Part shown: positions 61,326-64,000 of the stretch, piece by piece
Position numbering within the stretch: position 1 is the first letter of the stretch
How the letters are laid out: each line of letters begins with the position of its first letter
Origin: Mycobacterium sp. 852013-51886_SCH5428379
Lineage (GTDB): Bacteria > Actinomycetota > Actinomycetes > Mycobacteriales > Mycobacteriaceae
Direction: 5' to 3'
Assembly (NCBI RefSeq): GCF_001665575.1
Contig: NZ_LZSU01000017.1
Location: 124,001-188,000, forward strand
Length of the DNA stretch: 64,000 nucleotides
Notes under the pieces: generated by a model
The model's database searches: none
Seen by the model: only the letters and a program-made list of their open reading frames with translations
What the model was told of the DNA's origin: nothing
Program-made: the position numbers and the translations under genes

Positions 61326-64000
61326 GTGATCGGCCGCGACAACGAGCTGGAGGCGATCACCGCCGCCGCCACCGCGTTGGCAGAGCGCGGATGTGCATTG
61401 GTCGTAGAAGGCGAGCCTGGGATCGGGAAGACCACCCTGCTGGCGGCTGCCACAGGGTGGGCGAAGCGCCAGGGGTTCATCGTCTTGTCGTGTGCCGGGG
61501 TGCAGTCGCAGGCCACGGTGGGCTACGCGGGTCTGCACGAATTGGTGCACCCGATTCTCAGTAGCGCCGACGCGTTGCCAGAGCACCAGCGGACGACCCT
61601 GCTGGCCGCCCTCGGCCTCGCTGAGGCCGGCGTGCCCAACCCGCTGCTGATCGGCGTCGCGACGCTCGGGCTGATCGAGGAGGCCGCGGCCACCCGACCC
61701 ATGCTGCTCGTGATCGACGATGCGCAGTGGCTCGACGATTCCACGCTGCACGTTGTGACCTTCATCGGGCGCCGCATCACGAACTCGCCGGTGATGATGC
61801 TGTGCGCCGCAAGGCCCCGCATCGACGGGGAATCGTCACAACTCTCGTCGTTGCCGCACCTCCAGTTGGAGGCACTGGATATCGCGACGTCGCGCGTCCT
61901 GATGGAGGAGGCGCTGGCCGGTGTCGACGGGCACGGGGTCAGCGCGCTTACCCAACGGCGCGTCTTGACCGAAGCTGCGGGAAATCCGTTGGCCATCGCC
62001 GAACTCACGAAGGCACTGTTGGCCGGCGGCGAGGAACAGAGAAACCCGTCGCCGACGCCTCTGCCGACGACGCGTCGCATCGAACGCGCTTTCCGGGAGC
62101 AACTGGATGGCGTTCCTGAACCCAGTCGCCGGATGCTGGGACTGATCGCCGCCGGCGGAGATACTGCAATGGCTGAACTTGCCGACGCGGCGCGGCACGT
62201 CGGTCTGTCAGATGCCGATCTGGATCCACTCGAGCGGTGCGGGCTGATCACAGTCGTCGCCGGATCGCTCCAGGTGCGCCATCCCCTGATCCGGTCTGTG
62301 GCCTACCGGGCGATACCTCTGACGCAACGCTCGGCCTTCCACCAGGCGCTGGCCGACGCGACCACCGATGCGATGAGAGCCGCCTGGCACCGGTCGGCGG
62401 CGGCCTATAGATCCGATGAGGGGGTCGCCGCCGACCTCGAAACCGCGGCCCAGACCGCACAACTTCGTGGCGCCAATGCAGAAGCGGCACGCGCATGGCG
62501 GCGTGCGGCCGCGCTGTCGCCGTCGGCGAACGATCGCATCCGCCGCCTCGTCCGCGCAATCGAACCCGCGTACCGGGCAGGGCTGACCGCCGAAGCGATG
62601 GACATCCTCGATGAGGCCGAGCCGTTGGCCATTGATCTCGGGCACCAGTTCGATCTTGCGTTCGCGCGCTTCACCCTCGCCGTCACAACCGGCGTAACGG
62701 CGCCGCCGGTAGAGGATCTGGTGGCGCTGGCGGACCGGTTGGGAAGCCACGGTGAGTTGGACACCCATATCCGCCTGCTCGCCGCCGCGGCAGCGCAGTG
62801 TCGGATGCACGGACTCGACGAACGTGACCGTGATCTGATCGCCGAGCGCCTGCACCAAATCGAGCACCTGGACCACCCGGCAGTCGAAGTGGCCTTGGCG
62901 ACCCTTGAGGACACCAAGTATGCCCGCCAGTTCCGTTGCCGCGCCGCAACATTGCAGGATGCCCTGAGTGATGATCTGACGGCGCTGATGTCGATGGGGT
63001 TGGCCGCCGAGTCGGCTTCTGATCTGGCGACCGCTCAGTCATGCTGGGACGGTTCCATCAAGGTGGCCCGAAGGACAGGTGCGCCCGCGATCGAGTGTGA
63101 GGCGCTGCGCGGCTCAGCGCGATCGCAGATCATCGCCGGGCAATTGACCGAGGCCGCCGTCAGCGCGCACAACGCATTCCGGATCGCCACCGATGCGGAT
63201 CTCGGGCTCAGCATGGGCGCTGCAGCCGCCCTGCTGGCGCGGATCCAAGCATGGCAGGGCGATACCAAATCCGCTCAGCAGTCACTGGCGACAGCGCAAC
63301 AGAACCTGCCCAGCGACACTCCCCTACTGTGGCTCGACGACCTGGCCTGGGCCAGTGGCCTGCTTGCTCTGAGCACACACGACAGCGAGCGCGCCTTCAC
63401 CGAACTTTCGCAGATGAACCGTGACCGCAGTTCCCGTCGCTGGGCTATCGCCGACCTCACCGAAGCCGCCGTCGCCAGTGGCCACACCCGAGTGATCTGC
63501 CAGCTTGTCGACGAGATCGACACCGAGGCGAGCGCGCTGGGTTCCCCACACATCGTCATGCTGGTACACCGCAGCCGGGCCTTGATCGCCGGTACGGACC
63601 AGCACGCAGAGCACCACTTCCACGCCGCGCTGGACATCGAGGACGCCGAGGCCCAAGCGCCGTTGGAGTACGCCCGCACCCAGTTGAGCTACGGCGAATG
63701 GCTCCGACGACAACGACGCATCATCGACGCACGCACCCAGTTAGCCGCAGCACTAAGATTTTTCGAACACCGCGGAGCAGCGCCCTGGGCTCAACGCACA
63801 CGAGGCGAACTGCGCGCCGCCGGCGTGCAGGTGCCAGGCGTGGCATCGGCAATCGACGTGCTCACGACCAAACTCTCGCCGCAGGAATTACAGATCGCAC
63901 GGCTCGCAGCGGCCGGACTGACCAACCGCCAGATCGCCGACCAAATCTACATCTCACATCGGACGGTTGCGGCGCACCTGTACAAGATCTTCCCCAAGCT
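61326..64000 (+). CDS. LuxR-family regulator with N-terminal AAA ATPase (LAL type), cut by the window edge
   Basis: The frame runs from GTG 61326 to the right edge, 891 codons with no stop. Walker A GEPGIGKT is at residues 29-36, and Walker B LLVIDDAQWLDD at ~127-138. A central helical, TPR-like region of ~500 residues follows. The C-terminal LuxR HTH starts at ~846 (KLSPQELQIARLAAAGLTNR, then QIADQIYISHRTVAAHLYKI). Only a short end seems missing. Large ATP-binding LuxR regulators (MalT-like) sense small molecules in the cytosol. It is divergent from the HxlR gene. Confidence 0.88.
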   Translation, partial: MIGRDNELEAITAAATALAERGCALVVEGEPGIGKTTLLAAATGWAKRQGFIVLSCAGVQSQATVGYAGLHELVHPILSSADALPEHQRTTLLAALGLAEAGVPNPLLIGVATLGLIEEAAATRPMLLVIDDAQWLDDSTLHVVTFIGRRITNSPVMMLCAARPRIDGESSQLSSLPHLQLEALDIATSRVLMEEALAGVDGHGVSALTQRRVLTEAAGNPLAIAELTKALLAGGEEQRNPSPTPLPTTRRIERAFREQLDGVPEPSRRMLGLIAAGGDTAMAELADAARHVGLSDADLDPLERCGLITVVAGSLQVRHPLIRSVAYRAIPLTQRSAFHQALADATTDAMRAAWHRSAAAYRSDEGVAADLETAAQTAQLRGANAEAARAWRRAAALSPSANDRIRRLVRAIEPAYRAGLTAEAMDILDEAEPLAIDLGHQFDLAFARFTLAVTTGVTAPPVEDLVALADRLGSHGELDTHIRLLAAAAAQCRMHGLDERDRDLIAERLHQIEHLDHPAVEVALATLEDTKYARQFRCRAATLQDALSDDLTALMSMGLAAESASDLATAQSCWDGSIKVARRTGAPAIECEALRGSARSQIIAGQLTEAAVSAHNAFRIATDADLGLSMGAAAALLARIQAWQGDTKSAQQSLATAQQNLPSDTPLLWLDDLAWASGLLALSTHDSERAFTELSQMNRDRSSRRWAIADLTEAAVASGHTRVICQLVDEIDTEASALGSPHIVMLVHRSRALIAGTDQHAEHHFHAALDIEDAEAQAPLEYARTQLSYGEWLRRQRRIIDARTQLAAALRFFEHRGAAPWAQRTRGELRAAGVQVPGVASAIDVLTTKLSPQELQIARLAAAGLTNRQIADQIYISHRTVAAHLYKIFPK

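Overview
The window is high-GC actinobacterial chromosome, most likely from a rapidly growing mycobacterium (Mycolicibacterium-type). The signs are an IdeR-type iron box, SigF-type promoters, a DUF5313-type membrane protein, GTG/TTG starts, tight ATGA/GTGA overlaps, and an erythritol/threitol transport and catabolism operon of the kind worked out in M. smegmatis. The species is an inference. I see no rRNA, tRNA, transposase, integrase or CRISPR array. Two genes touch the window edges: gluconokinase on the left and a large LuxR-family ATPase regulator on the right.

Layout. 0-7 kb: gluconokinase, an RDD protein, a DoxX protein with a repeat tail, xylulokinase, acyl-CoA dehydrogenase, a flavodoxin-like protein and a thioesterase. 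7-18 kb: a polyol operon with an FGGY kinase, a SorC-type regulator, an EltD-like dehydrogenase, a lipoprotein solute-binding protein, two permeases, two ABC ATPases and a DhaK-DhaL kinase. Dyad repeats and a CRP-like site lie in front of the dehydrogenase. 18-21.6 kb: a divergent pair around an iron box, a glycosyltransferase and a membrane-anchored A-PCP-TE protein preceded by an overlapping 14-codon leader. 21.6-31.6 kb: a lipoprotein, an EamA transporter, a four-gene polyamine-type ABC operon, an SRPBCC protein, a collagen-like surface protein, an NCS1 permease and TspO. 31.7-35.4 kb: a dicarboxylate transporter with two beta-decarboxylating dehydrogenases and a perfect CRP palindrome. 35.5-46.4 kb: two paralogous secreted proteins, a siderophore-interacting flavoprotein, MarR and TetR regulators, a Rieske oxygenase and flavin monooxygenase operon facing a D-aminoacylase-like amidohydrolase, and an MFS transporter.

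46.5-54.7 kb is an allantoin module: a frameshifted alcohol dehydrogenase, then allantoinase, allantoin-type permease, an Asp/Glu-racemase-family protein, ureidoglycine aminohydrolase (AllE), a CitE-like lyase/aldolase and an IclR regulator. A shared TGTGGAA-N6-TTCCACA dyad occurs in its promoters, which suggests one IclR regulon. The allantoate amidohydrolase step is not in the window. 54.7-64 kb: a TrpB2-type synthase, an SDR/isochorismatase/quinone-oxidoreductase operon whose first gene is frameshifted, a 1.3-kb stretch without a credible gene, then HxlR and LuxR-type regulators.

Most interesting points: the iron-box-controlled A-PCP-TE protein without a condensation domain and with Gly in place of the substrate-binding Asp; the pair of ABC ATPases that both carry Glu instead of Gln in the Q-loop; the allantoin-cluster racemase homologue that lacks the first catalytic cysteine; and the IclR dyad regulon with an uncharacterised CitE-like member.
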